The position numbers and the translations under genes are program-made. Below, one piece after another: positions 1 through 8,125 of a DNA stretch of 26,294 nucleotides. The notes below the pieces were generated by a model. That model made no database searches. It was not told the origin of the DNA and saw only the letters and a list, made by a program, of their open reading frames with translations. This DNA comes from a virus. Position 1 is the stretch's first letter. The number at the start of each line of letters is the position of its first letter. The stretch covers positions 1 to 26,294 of the IMG/VR virus record IMGVR_UViG_3300032087_001893; one strand, 5' to 3'.

Positions 1-24
1 CATTTGATGGAGTTTTGTGTTTCA

Positions 25-32
25 CAAAGATA
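25..32 (-). promoter_or_regulatory. Bacteroidetes-type -7 element (TATCTTTG) for a gene beyond the left edge
   Basis: Read on the minus strand this is TATCTTTG, an exact match to the Bacteroidetes -7 consensus TAnnTTTG. It follows directly after the terminator at 32-68, and an ATG at 3-1 could start the next leftward gene. The same stretch TTATCTTTGTG occurs in the lysis promoter near 26057. No TTTG is found 17 bases upstream, so only the -7 part is supported. Confidence 0.45.
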
Positions 33-68
33 AAAAAAAGAGGGGCGCAGTATACACCACACCCCTCT
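32..68 (-). terminator. Rho-independent terminator after the tail-fibre gene
   Basis: On the minus strand AGAGGGG (68-62) pairs with CCCCTCT (45-39) around a 16-base loop, and the stem runs directly into eight T residues (39-32). It lies about 20 bases after the stop codon of the fibre gene, so it closes the structural operon. Confidence 0.85.
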
Positions 69-87
69 CCTAATTAGTTATTGTGTT

Positions 88-1944
88 TTATTGCAATCCC
101 CCAGTAATGTGTACTGTAATAGTTTCTGCTGGTAGGTCATCAATAGTAATAGCATCAGTACTTGAGTTTTGGACTACATTAGCCAAAAGCATGTTACCGC
201 TTGAATCTAAAACCGTAACATGGAATGGGAATGTCAATCCATGAGTACTGCTTGCAATAGCGAGCTGACCACCACCATGGTTAGTTTCAGTGTGTACATA
301 GCGACCAGCACGATCAATAACAGAGTTGATTTGAGCAGTGCTTACCGTAACACCGTCCATCTTGTTCAACTCGGCAGTGCTTGCAGTGATACCGTCAAGA
401 GTATCAAATTCAGTTGCTGTTACACCAGTAGCACGGAGATCTTTAGCATAGTTCAAGTCCGCTGCAACCCCAGTAAATCCGTCAAGCTTGTTGAGTTCGG
501 CAGTTGTTGAGGTAAGTCCGTCAAGTTTGTCAAACTCCGTAGCAGTTACACCAGTGGCTCGTAAATCTTTAGCGTAGTTAAGATCATCAACCGTACCAGT
601 AAAACCATCAAGCTTGTTGATTTCAGCAGTGGTAGAAGTAACGCCATCAAGGATATTAAGTTCCGAAGCCGTTGCTGTTACACCATCAAGGATGTTAAGT
701 TCAGCAGCAGTAGATGTAACGGCTACACCACCAAGATTAAAGTTTGCGGTTGCGTTAACTGTTCCAGCACTTAAAGTACCAAATTTAGCCTCACCTAAAG
801 TACCACTAAATACTTCTGAAGTGTTAGTAGCATCAGAGAAGAATGTGAATACACGCTCTGAATCATCGTAACCAAAGAAACCGATTTTAGCAGCCGTTCC
901 ATTGTGGTAACGGAATTCAATACCACGGTCTTTATTGTCATCAGTTGTTGGAGCCGTATCGCCACCAAGAGTAAATACTGGGTCATCAATTGTTACAGTC
1001 GTAGAGTTTACCGTTGTTGTAGTACCACCAACAGTAAGGTCACCGTCTACAATCAAGCTACCAGTAATCTGGGTATCTGGGGTGTTAGAGGAAGCACCAA
1101 TGATAATGTTGCCATTACCAGTATTAGTAGTGTCAATCTCTGCTAATCTACCAACAAGGTTTCCTGCACTTACATCCTCATCAGAGTGTGTAGCAAAAGA
1201 AAGGTTACCAGAACCATCCGTCTTCAAGAATTGACCGTTAGATCCATCAGTAACATTCAATCGTGCAATATCTACCGAGTTGTCGGCAATCTTCGCTGCT
1301 GTTACAGCATCTGTAGCAATTAGAGCTGTCGTGATTTGTGCGTCTGCAATTTTTGCAGTTGTTACAGCATCAGTTGCAAGCTTGGCTGTACCCACAGCAC
1401 CGTCCGCAATCTTTGCAGAAGTAACCGCACTTGCTGCAATATTACCAGTAGCAACGGTGAGTGCTGCAATTTTAGTTCCAGTAACCGCTGCATCAGCAAG
1501 GTGGGCAGTATCAATAGATCCATCTACATAGTGTTCGCTGTCAATAGCATTGTCAGCGATCTTCGCTCCGGTTACGGCATCAGCACCGAGCTTGGTATTT
1601 GTAACTGCACCAGTAGCAATCTTGGCTTCCGTAACTGCACTTGAAGCAAGTTTAGCAGCACTAACACCACCATCTTTAATGGTAAGCGTGTTGTTTGAAA
1701 GCGTGATAGTGGACTCATCCGCAGCAGCACCTACTAATGCCCACGCCGCTCCATCGTATACCTTTAGCTTGTCTAAAGTGCTATCGTACACAAACTGACC
1801 TTGAACCGGTCCAGTGATTGCGTTGATTTGCGTGGTTGATAAATTCTGAATTTGGGCGTTACGAAGTTCGTTCTTCGCAAGGTCCAAATAAGACGAGAGG
1901 GATATACTTGTTGCATTTAATCCCGATACTACCTTCAATGCCAT
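88..1944 (-). CDS. Repeat-built tail fibre / virion adhesin protein (618 aa)
   Basis: No enzyme motif is visible. The architecture is that of a trimeric phage fibre. A short N-terminal part (1-90) carries a GQFVYDSTLDKLKVYDG segment common near the base of phage fibres. Residues 91-230 are fourteen uninterrupted decapeptide repeats with consensus xxAVTxAKIA. A middle domain spans about 231-400 and includes VTIDDPVFTLGG, a stretch I associate with marine phage structural proteins. Residues 408-540 are a second repeat field built from VTxTxAELNxLDG units, with an internal 42-residue duplication. A small C-terminal domain (541-618) may be the tip. It is the last gene of the structural operon and is followed by a strong terminator. 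Likely role: receptor recognition or long stalk (inference). It could instead be a head fibre. Rapid repeat turnover would be expected. Confidence 0.8.
   Translation of the reverse strand: MALKVVSGLNATSISLSSYLDLAKNELRNAQIQNLSTTQINAITGPVQGQFVYDSTLDKLKVYDGAAWALVGAAADESTITLSNNTLTIKDGGVSAAKLASSAVTEAKIATGAVTNTKLGADAVTGAKIADNAIDSEHYVDGSIDTAHLADAAVTGTKIAALTVATGNIAASAVTSAKIADGAVGTAKLATDAVTTAKIADAQITTALIATDAVTAAKIADNSVDIARLNVTDGSNGQFLKTDGSGNLSFATHSDEDVSAGNLVGRLAEIDTTNTGNGNIIIGASSNTPDTQITGSLIVDGDLTVGGTTTTVNSTTVTIDDPVFTLGGDTAPTTDDNKDRGIEFRYHNGTAAKIGFFGYDDSERVFTFFSDATNTSEVFSGTLGEAKFGTLSAGTVNATANFNLGGVAVTSTAAELNILDGVTATASELNILDGVTSTTAEINKLDGFTGTVDDLNYAKDLRATGVTATEFDKLDGLTSTTAELNKLDGFTGVAADLNYAKDLRATGVTATEFDTLDGITASTAELNKMDGVTVSTAQINSVIDRAGRYVHTETNHGGGQLAIASSTHGLTFPFHVTVLDSSGNMLLANVVQNSSTDAITIDDLPAETITVHITGGLQ
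388..639 (-). repeat. Two tandem 126-base (42-residue) units inside the fibre gene
   Basis: Fibre residues 436-477 and 478-519 are near-identical copies; each runs from TSTTAE(I/L)NKLDGFTG to VTATEFD(K/T)LDG(L/I). Most differences lie just after the FTG. The nucleotide copies (514-639 and 388-513) are clearly more diverged than the proteins, so the duplication is old or under protein-level selection. Confidence 0.85.
1255..1674 (-). repeat. Fourteen in-frame 30-base repeats (decapeptide xxAVTxAKIA)
   Basis: Fibre residues 91-230 divide without remainder into fourteen decapeptides. Examples are SSAVTEAKIA, ADAVTGAKIA, ASAVTSAKIA and TDAVTTAKIA. Degenerate members such as DNAIDSEHYV keep the ten-residue register. 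A strict short hydrophobic period of this type suggests a trimeric beta-helical stalk. Confidence 0.9.
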
Positions 1945-1964
1945 GATCTATAATTTCTTTGTTA

Positions 1965-1972
1965 CAAATTTA
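1965..1972 (-). promoter_or_regulatory. Possible internal promoter -7 element (TAAATTTG) before the fibre gene
   Basis: In the 31-base gap before the fibre gene the minus strand reads TAAATTTG, matching TAnnTTTG, about 20 bases before the ATG at 1944. No upstream TTTG box with 17-base spacing is present. It could give extra transcription of the fibre gene, but AT-rich gaps can match by chance. Confidence 0.35.
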
Positions 1973-1975
1973 ATA

Positions 1976-2302
1976 CTAATTCAAATACGCTTTTCCGGAG
2001 GTGGCTGCATCAAACAGTAAGGTAACCTGGTTATCAGAGTCGTACTGAACCTCGCATAATATTTGCGTTTCAGCAGAATCGACCACCGATACAGAGGGGC
2101 GTTTATTTAGGTTGTGCGTAATGGTCCAGGATGCGCTTGGGCTTGCCTGGTCATGCACATAGTTTTTATCTCCAGAGGTGGATGCTATAACACCAGTGAT
2201 CGCAACATTTACTGAAGGCTCACTAACCTTTACTGTTTGCTGCGTAGATGTAACACCACTAATGGATATGTTATCGCCACTATTTACTTGAATGTTACTC
2301 AC
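1976..2302 (-). CDS. Small phage tail/fibre-associated structural protein (108 aa)
   Basis: The C-terminal half (about residues 45-108) shows a pattern often seen in phage tail proteins: a WTITHNLNKRPSVSVVDS segment, then a short beta-rich stretch, ending in SGKAYLN. The N-terminal half is a low-complexity beta-rich stretch (NSGDNISISGVTSTQQTVKV). There is no signal peptide or membrane segment. Its start overlaps the end of the upstream 119 aa gene by 8 bases, and it is followed by the fibre gene, so it probably belongs to the distal tail or fibre attachment. The exact role is not known. Confidence 0.75.
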   Translation of the reverse strand: MSNIQVNSGDNISISGVTSTQQTVKVSEPSVNVAITGVIASTSGDKNYVHDQASPSASWTITHNLNKRPSVSVVDSAETQILCEVQYDSDNQVTLLFDAATSGKAYLN

Positions 2303-2654
2303 TGATGTCCTCGTTAACTTTAAATATTCCGTAAACCCAAGTTTTTACAACTCCACCATTAGTTGACTGTAGGTCGTAAACATAAGTACCACCAGATACC
2401 GCAGCCATAATAGTGGCCGTTGCACTCACGGTAAGTTCACCAGAGCTGTTCCCCGAATATGTAAAGCTATCATCAGCAATAATATCCCCAGAGGAAGTAT
2501 CAGTCTCTTTTACATCCATCTTCCAGGTGTAGCTGGAAAGATCAATAGCATCACCAGCATCATCTGTGAAGGTGAACTCTAAAGTAAATGTGTCACCTCT
2601 TCTGCAAGTGATATCTACTCTGGTTGAATTATCAAGATTTATTTGTGTAGCCAT
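2295..2654 (-). CDS. BppU-like baseplate/fibre N-terminal-domain protein (119 aa)
   Basis: The protein begins with a beta-strand pattern (VDITCRRGDTFTLEFTFTDDAG) followed by IDLSSYTWKMDVKE and ends with GGTYVYDLQSTNGGVVKTWVYG. This order resembles the immunoglobulin-like N-terminal domain of phage baseplate upper proteins (BppU family), which accept small strand-swapped partners. It sits between the portal and the fibre-type genes and overlaps the next gene by 8 bases. I infer a virion protein that links fibres to the tail or head. The family call is from pattern only. Confidence 0.65.
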   Translation of the reverse strand: MATQINLDNSTRVDITCRRGDTFTLEFTFTDDAGDAIDLSSYTWKMDVKETDTSSGDIIADDSFTYSGNSSGELTVSATATIMAAVSGGTYVYDLQSTNGGVVKTWVYGIFKVNEDISE

Positions 2655-2658
2655 ATTG

Positions 2659-2666
2659 CAAATTTA
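2659..2666 (-). promoter_or_regulatory. TAAATTTG element immediately before the 119 aa gene
   Basis: The minus strand reads TAAATTTG ending four bases before the ATG at 2654. If it works as a -7 element the transcript would begin at or inside the start codon and be nearly leaderless. No TTTG box is found at 17 bases spacing. It may simply be an AT-rich leader. Confidence 0.25.
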
Positions 2667-2671
2667 CTTAT

Positions 2672-5113
2672 TTAAAAGAGGCCCTCTAACGGATCAGACT
2701 CTGACTCTTCCAACTCGCCACGCTGTCCCTGGCGTTGGCTAATCAACTTGGATTGCTCTACAGCTTGCTTCTTCACACGCTCGTCCTTACGATCTTCTTT
2801 CATCGTATCCAGGGAAGTCTTTTGCTGCTTCTCCATGTCAGAACGGTATGTATTGAATTGTCCCTTGACCTTCTCAAGTTCCATCTTCATTTGGTATTCA
2901 AGCTGGATGAGCTGCGCTTTTGATTGAGACTCCATTTGAAGCTTCTGCATCTCCAACTGCGCATTCATTTGCGCTTTCTGCATTTCAGCTTGTGCAGTTG
3001 CTTGAGCGGCCTGGGCGTTTGCCTGGCTTTGAGCCATCATGTTCTGCTGGGCCATTTGTTGCTGCTGCTTGATACGCTTCTTTCTGCGGATGATAAGCAG
3101 TTGCTCTGCTTGATCAACATCCTTGAGCTGGCGAATAGCAATAGCATCTTCCAGGTCGATTTCTTTTTGAGACAATGCAATCTGTATGTTTTGCTCCAGG
3201 TATGCTTTTTCAGTGTCGTTCATCTCTGATACCACACGGATACCGAAGTTGTACATTGGAAGATCTTCAAAGCTGTTCAACAACTTCATGTTCTTCTCAC
3301 CAATAGCCTTCTGATATACTGCAAATAGCACGCTCTCTTTTGGAAGTACCTGGACACACTTAACGATATCCTCAACTACTTTCCGGTAAAGAACCATAGA
3401 AGCATTCGTAATATCGTATATAGCATTATTACCAGCCGCCATTTGCTGTTCACGAACTCCAACCAAGGCTTCACCTTTTGGCGTAGAGCCATCCATAACT
3501 TCATTAATTCCGGTAGCATCTCGTATAAGTCTTAAATAGTGGTTGTACAGACCAATCAACTCATTGATGTTCCGGATACTATTTTCCAATGGGCGCACTG
3601 GAGGGTTTTGGAATCCACCTTCTGGGTTCTTACTACGGTAGTAGAAGATACCGGTTTGTTCGTAGATGTCCTGGATGTCCAATGGCTCTAATTCACCACC
3701 ACGGCCAAGCTGTACATTCTCTAACCCTTCAATGTCAACAATCAAGCCATCTGGCTTCGCTTTCGCAATTGCTTGTTGGATTTTTAAGTGTGTCAGCTGG
3801 ATTTGATCAGCAAAACCAATTACCGAGTTTACCATAGACTTCGGCATCATCTTACGCATGTTCGTAGCCACCACGCTGTAACTCATACGAGTCCTGGTGA
3901 GATCATGAACATTGCGTGGTAGATTTTTCTTCATACCACAATCGAAGATGTGCTTCGTACCAATGATGTACTTACCACCGTATAGTGTTGCTGTAGACAT
4001 GGATACCGGCTTGCGATCGTATACAGATCCAGTGGCGTTGTATCCAAATCCTTTGAAGTAGAATCCAGCGTTTCCGTAACGGCTGTTCTTTTCTTCAAAC
4101 ATTAGATCGTCTACAGACATGTATTCAAAGTCCAATACCTCAACGATAAACTCATCGTACCCGAAGGCATTGCGCTGCATGTTTTTGTCGTAGTAGGTGT
4201 TAGATAATTTCGTTGGGTTGTTCCCATACTTGTGAGATACAGATCGAGCCATTTCCTCGTACTGTTCTTCACTAAACTGGTGACGAGCTTTGCGCTTCAG
4301 CTCCTGGATAGTCATTCTTTTGATGTGACCGGCATATACCAGGTCGTTCATTCCAGGGTCTTCAGTGTAACTGTGGATGAAGTATGCTGGATCAACATAT
4401 TCTTCAGTGATACCGTAGTTAGGATCATTATCTCTTTTTACTACAGCAATACCATTGGTTACCAGGTCCTCCACACATCTGCGGTGTACGGCCTCGTCAT
4501 AGTTATTCCAATCTAAAGTCAGAGAGGCCGACAACTGGGCGGCCATCTCCGTGACTGTCTTTAGGTTGTTGTTGATGTAAATTTCTGCTTCGTCAGAAGT
4601 TTCCGGTAGGCTATCAATGTCAAATTCTGCTTTTAGCCCCAGACCTTGAGCCATCTTGTGGATCTCACGGTTTTCAATTCTGCGCTGGATACGATCTCTT
4701 TCTTTTTGTTTCTCCATTACGGAGTTAGGATCGATAGCTTCTACTTTCGGATATGGTTTTTTAGAGAGGATTTTGTTTACTACGATCTTAACGAATTTCG
4801 GTACAATAGGAACTGGTGTCCAGTCGATATTCAATAGCGTACCGTCACCACCGTTAGGATCAAGGCTGGTAAGAATCTTCTTGTATATCGTAGTGTCTTG
4901 AGTACCAGTGGCGTAGTCACGGTTAATTTCAAACTGCTTTAAACGCTTGCGAAAAAGCGATCCTTCATCGTCTGCCGAACCCCACTGCTTCTCGATAGCA
5001 CGAGCATATTTTAGAGCGTATTCTTTCGAGGACTTCGTTACAAAATCAGCCAGCGGATCTGGAAAGTTACCGTACTTCCCCTCATTATTTACATTTCCTT
5101 GCATATCCGACAA
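2672..5113 (-). CDS. Portal protein (813 aa)
   Basis: Portal proteins form the twelve-fold ring through which DNA enters and leaves the capsid and to which terminase and tail attach. The protein follows the large terminase in the same operon. It has a portal-like middle with GLYNHYLRLIRDATGINEVM and STPKGEALVGVREQQMAAG (about 521-560), typical of portals of environmental Bacteroidetes phages. Residues 675-770 form a long Gln/Met/Ala-rich coiled coil (QQQQMAQQNMMAQSQ onward), and the last 15 residues are acidic (LEESESDPLEGLF). The length is at the upper end for portals because of this C-terminal extension, which may be a crown or barrel. The start at 5113 is the first ATG after a 44-base gap with a -7-like element. 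Confidence 0.85.
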   Translation of the reverse strand: MSDMQGNVNNEGKYGNFPDPLADFVTKSSKEYALKYARAIEKQWGSADDEGSLFRKRLKQFEINRDYATGTQDTTIYKKILTSLDPNGGDGTLLNIDWTPVPIVPKFVKIVVNKILSKKPYPKVEAIDPNSVMEKQKERDRIQRRIENREIHKMAQGLGLKAEFDIDSLPETSDEAEIYINNNLKTVTEMAAQLSASLTLDWNNYDEAVHRRCVEDLVTNGIAVVKRDNDPNYGITEEYVDPAYFIHSYTEDPGMNDLVYAGHIKRMTIQELKRKARHQFSEEQYEEMARSVSHKYGNNPTKLSNTYYDKNMQRNAFGYDEFIVEVLDFEYMSVDDLMFEEKNSRYGNAGFYFKGFGYNATGSVYDRKPVSMSTATLYGGKYIIGTKHIFDCGMKKNLPRNVHDLTRTRMSYSVVATNMRKMMPKSMVNSVIGFADQIQLTHLKIQQAIAKAKPDGLIVDIEGLENVQLGRGGELEPLDIQDIYEQTGIFYYRSKNPEGGFQNPPVRPLENSIRNINELIGLYNHYLRLIRDATGINEVMDGSTPKGEALVGVREQQMAAGNNAIYDITNASMVLYRKVVEDIVKCVQVLPKESVLFAVYQKAIGEKNMKLLNSFEDLPMYNFGIRVVSEMNDTEKAYLEQNIQIALSQKEIDLEDAIAIRQLKDVDQAEQLLIIRRKKRIKQQQQMAQQNMMAQSQANAQAAQATAQAEMQKAQMNAQLEMQKLQMESQSKAQLIQLEYQMKMELEKVKGQFNTYRSDMEKQQKTSLDTMKEDRKDERVKKQAVEQSKLISQRQGQRGELEESESDPLEGLF

Positions 5114-5127
5114 TATATTCTATTATG

Positions 5128-5135
5128 CAAATATA
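5128..5135 (-). promoter_or_regulatory. Possible promoter -7 element (TATATTTG) before the portal gene
   Basis: The gap between terminase and portal contains TATATTTG on the minus strand, matching TAnnTTTG about 15 bases before the portal ATG. There is no TTTG at 17-base spacing, so this is a half-match only. A second transcript covering portal and fibres is possible. Confidence 0.35.
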
Positions 5136-5157
5136 GTGAATTAAGCAAGGGAGTTAT

Positions 5158-7278
5158 TTAACGCTCTATAGGTGTGTACTTTCTAAAGAACTTCTTTTCG
5201 TTGAAGTTGGTCTTGGGTTTTTCCGGCTTGAATTTTTGTGCCGCCAGGAGAGCAAGACCAGAACTAATCGTAAGGTCATACTTGGTACGGTTGTCAATGC
5301 GGTATTGTATCCAATCTTCCAGGGTTCTATTGAGATACATCTTGCCCATTTCACCGGTTTGATCATTCACACCTACATGTGTGTGGATATACGACTCAAT
5401 AGCCTGGGCATGAGATTGTATAACATCTTGACTATTAGACGGTATGCCCTTTGTTTTTGAAGCAACACTTGATGTTTTTAGGTGTTCTGGTCTATCCATC
5501 AGATAGTTATCGTAACCCCTGGATTCAAAGTACCTGGCGATACCATACTTGTTGTTCTCGATTAAAAGCTGGTATCCATAGAATACGGCAGCCATCAAAA
5601 CATCCTCATAGAAGATTTTAGCCATTGGAGGACGGCTTGCGTATTCCGCTACAAATAAGTTAGATGGGACAGCCATGTTAAACTTATTGTATAAGTGACA
5701 AGCACCTTTAGATCCACGACCATCCACTGTAGCATCCAGGTCATAACTATCCACTCCTCCTACGCCTAAATGTGTGTTGGCTGGAGTACGCTTACCGTAT
5801 ACTTCTTTTTGGCTGTTTCGGTTCTCTGGATTAGGCATCCAGGATACATACCATCGGCCAGTTGCATCTGGATGAAAAAGCACCTCGGTATCCATCTTCC
5901 CATCCTTCCACATAAAGTTACCACGGATCACTGGGTTAGGATACAGATCTTGGTTGTATTCGATTTGTTCGTATATCTTCCCAATGTTAAAGGTTGAGGT
6001 CTTTGTAGAATCACGGAATGCCTCATCCTCGGTAAAAGGGAACTGTCTGATTACCTCGTTCAGTTCGTATACATCCTGGCGAAGTGCATCACGCTCGTTC
6101 TTCAAGAAGGTCTTTGCACCAATCTCCACAAAGTCACCTTCAATAGTTTCCACTGGTTCTTCTGGGTCTTCGATGATTGGGTTACCGTACTTGTCAAAGA
6201 ACCCTTCCAATGCTTCGTAAGCTGGAATGAAAATCTTATACAGCCCAGTCTTTGTTCTACCGTTGGAGTTGCGTTCCAATGGGTCGGAGTCGTAGTACAT
6301 ATCACGGAACTCTTTCCCCCCTTTGTCCAAGGGATTCACTGTTGATCCTACCAGAGCCTTTCCGATTACCCTACGACCTACGATCAAACATGTACGCTCA
6401 ATACGCCAGGCTTCCCGGATGTCGGTAGGCTTCTCCCACTTACCAGCTTCATCCAAGTAAAGGATGTGCAGCTTCTCACCATCGTATGCGTTGTTGGTTG
6501 TGTTCTTCCAGTTAATGACTGTATCCAGGGCCTCACCCACTTGAGATGTTTTGTTCTTCTTGGTGATCCGCTTTGACGGCTCACGGAAGGCCAGCTCCAT
6601 ACGAGGGTTTGTTGTACCGTCCTGGATAGGCTTGAAAAAGAATGGGTATGATCTAAACACCGGAACGATCTTCTTCATAAAGATGTTCTCCTGGGCATCC
6701 TTACCAGTCTTACTTTGCACCCCAAGCAGTTTCTCTTTTACTTGTGTGCCTTCATCTACCAGGATAGTGCTGGAGATATTGGTGTAACCGGATCGTCTAC
6801 ACTTGGTGTAAATCTGCCCCAAGGATCGTGGATCAAACTCGCAAGCAGCGAAATGAAGAAACAGCCTTCTTTGGAATTCCAGGTAGTACCCATACCCAAT
6901 ATCGATCTTGGACCACTGGAGCATCATGTAATGTCTACCGGTAATATAGGTGGGTTTACCGTTGTTCATGAACCATACGCCTTCTCTTCTTCTTTTGAAC
7001 TCTTCCTGGATGTAGGGCGTGTACTTTAGTCTGAACTCTTTAGGCTGCTCTGCCCATTCCTCCATTGATCGTATCTTGGATAGATCCTCTGGTATTGGTA
7101 TCCTGGACCAGCGTTGTTCCGACTTCTTCTTATCAGAAAACAGAATGTCTTTTTTCTTGGGTTGTTTTGGTAGTTGTATGTCGATACCAGAGATCTCTAT
7201 GATCTCGCCTTCGGTATCTGATGGACATATGTTGACCACCATGTCATCGTACCCCTCTATCTTCTTTAACCCGGCCAT
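5158..7278 (-). CDS. terL: Terminase large subunit (706 aa)
   Basis: The packaging motor couples ATP hydrolysis to DNA translocation into the prohead and cuts the concatemer. The N-terminal ATPase shows a divergent Walker A region at 159-167 (KCRRSGYTN), Walker B at 273-277 (LYLDE) and a GST coupling motif at 311-313. The C-terminal RNase H-like nuclease shows GGVDSYD (D510), VAEYASRP (E545) and an acidic residue before SSGLALLAA (D668), the usual three metal-binding positions. The length fits large terminases of Bacteroidetes phages. Its ATG overlaps the stop of the preceding 97 aa gene by one base (TAATG), and the portal follows. The long N-terminal stretch before the ATPase (about 1-100) may bind the small subunit. 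Confidence 0.93.
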   Translation of the reverse strand: MAGLKKIEGYDDMVVNICPSDTEGEIIEISGIDIQLPKQPKKKDILFSDKKKSEQRWSRIPIPEDLSKIRSMEEWAEQPKEFRLKYTPYIQEEFKRRREGVWFMNNGKPTYITGRHYMMLQWSKIDIGYGYYLEFQRRLFLHFAACEFDPRSLGQIYTKCRRSGYTNISSTILVDEGTQVKEKLLGVQSKTGKDAQENIFMKKIVPVFRSYPFFFKPIQDGTTNPRMELAFREPSKRITKKNKTSQVGEALDTVINWKNTTNNAYDGEKLHILYLDEAGKWEKPTDIREAWRIERTCLIVGRRVIGKALVGSTVNPLDKGGKEFRDMYYDSDPLERNSNGRTKTGLYKIFIPAYEALEGFFDKYGNPIIEDPEEPVETIEGDFVEIGAKTFLKNERDALRQDVYELNEVIRQFPFTEDEAFRDSTKTSTFNIGKIYEQIEYNQDLYPNPVIRGNFMWKDGKMDTEVLFHPDATGRWYVSWMPNPENRNSQKEVYGKRTPANTHLGVGGVDSYDLDATVDGRGSKGACHLYNKFNMAVPSNLFVAEYASRPPMAKIFYEDVLMAAVFYGYQLLIENNKYGIARYFESRGYDNYLMDRPEHLKTSSVASKTKGIPSNSQDVIQSHAQAIESYIHTHVGVNDQTGEMGKMYLNRTLEDWIQYRIDNRTKYDLTISSGLALLAAQKFKPEKPKTNFNEKKFFRKYTPIER

Positions 7279-7571
7279 TACTTACTGAATCTTTCTGCGA
7301 ATCCACCAGAGAAGTCTTTCTGCTCTTCTATACCTCCGGTTTCTCGCAAGGTCTTTACCATCTCCTCAATGCGCTGGCGTTCCTGGAGCAGCTCCCTGGC
7401 ATCCACTGCTGTTTGCTTAATCGATTGAAGCTCGGCCTTGCGTTGTGATCCAGACAGTTCTTTGTCTACTGGTTTCTTGATTTCCTCGATCATATTGTTG
7501 ATCGCAGATTCCATAGATACCAGGAGTCGCTGTGCTGCATCCAGTGTTGTGAATTTACTTGACTTCGGCAT
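7278..7571 (-). CDS. Small helical protein before terL; possible small terminase subunit (97 aa)
   Basis: The sequence is almost entirely helical (LDAAQRLLVSMESAINNMIEEI, then a long charged helix around 60-85) and ends with an aromatic/glycine tail (FSGGFAERFSK). It lies directly before the large terminase with a one-base stop-start overlap, the usual place for the DNA-recognition subunit. There is no clear helix-turn-helix signature, so the assignment is positional. A scaffold or head-completion role is also possible. Confidence 0.55.
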   Translation of the reverse strand: MPKSSKFTTLDAAQRLLVSMESAINNMIEEIKKPVDKELSGSQRKAELQSIKQTAVDARELLQERQRIEEMVKTLRETGGIEEQKDFSGGFAERFSK

Positions 7572-8124
7572 AGAGCAAATCGTTCATGGTCATCCTCCAC
7601 ACTGTTACATCATCAATAACCATTTCGTAGTCGCTATTCTTACTGAAATATACGACATCGCCTTTTTGTAGATCAGCTTCAGCTAATACAGCGGAGTCTG
7701 CCCACACACGGCCACGGTCATTAGGTACATCTTCTTGTACAATTTCAAGTACGGAACTGCGTACTTTTTTGCTGGACTCCATCGGTTCGAGGAAGATCCA
7801 TTGGTCGATCATGTGTACGCCATCCTCATTCTTGTAGGCATGTGCAAGATTTGCACGCCCTCCTCCAGGTACATAAGGAACAAGGTACAGATCGTCACCA
7901 ATATAGAAGGTGTTGTTTAAAGCAACGGTGTGATGGAAGTACAGTGTGTCTCCAGGCTTAACCCCAGTGTCGTACTTCAGAGGTACGGCAACAACTTCTG
8001 CATCCATGATTCGATTTCCGAACTCGTCAAACTTGCTTACCAGTTCGAGTTCCTGGTCACCCATCTTTATTTTGTCATTGAATTTCTTGGGCAACCGAAT
8101 AATAAATTTATCCAGTGGTTTCAT
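7555..8124 (-). CDS. Predicted tandem GroES-like co-chaperonin (189 aa, two GroES-type halves)
   Basis: Both halves carry the strand and loop order of GroES/Cpn10. The first (about 1-95) starts MKPLDKFIIRL, like the GroES start, then has AEVVAVPLK, GVKPGDTLYF and a strand ending DDLYLVPY. The second (about 106-189) starts DQWIFLEPMESSKK (strand then mobile-loop position) and ends with QKGDVVYFSKNSDYEMVIDD and MNDLLYAEVK. This closely tracks the GroES end, where a GD-V-F-K-Y segment is followed by a D-I-LA strand. I chose the ATG at 8124 over 8151 because it gives the GroES-like start and sits one base after the upstream stop. Known partners of phage GroES proteins are host GroEL rings; T4 gp31 serves capsid folding. 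A two-domain version is unusual for a phage. Confidence 0.7.
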   Translation of the reverse strand: MKPLDKFIIRLPKKFNDKIKMGDQELELVSKFDEFGNRIMDAEVVAVPLKYDTGVKPGDTLYFHHTVALNNTFYIGDDLYLVPYVPGGGRANLAHAYKNEDGVHMIDQWIFLEPMESSKKVRSSVLEIVQEDVPNDRGRVWADSAVLAEADLQKGDVVYFSKNSDYEMVIDDVTVWRMTMNDLLYAEVK

Positions 8125-8125
8125 T

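Noticed and set aside
220-1798. Several plus-strand frames of 80-103 codons across the fibre gene
   Set aside because: They are antisense shadows of the repeat-rich fibre gene; their sequence has no domain pattern and follows the repeat period of the true frame.
2735-3229. Leucine-rich plus-strand frames that look like membrane proteins
   Set aside because: They are antisense to the Gln/Met-rich coiled coil of the portal, whose codons read as Leu on the other strand.
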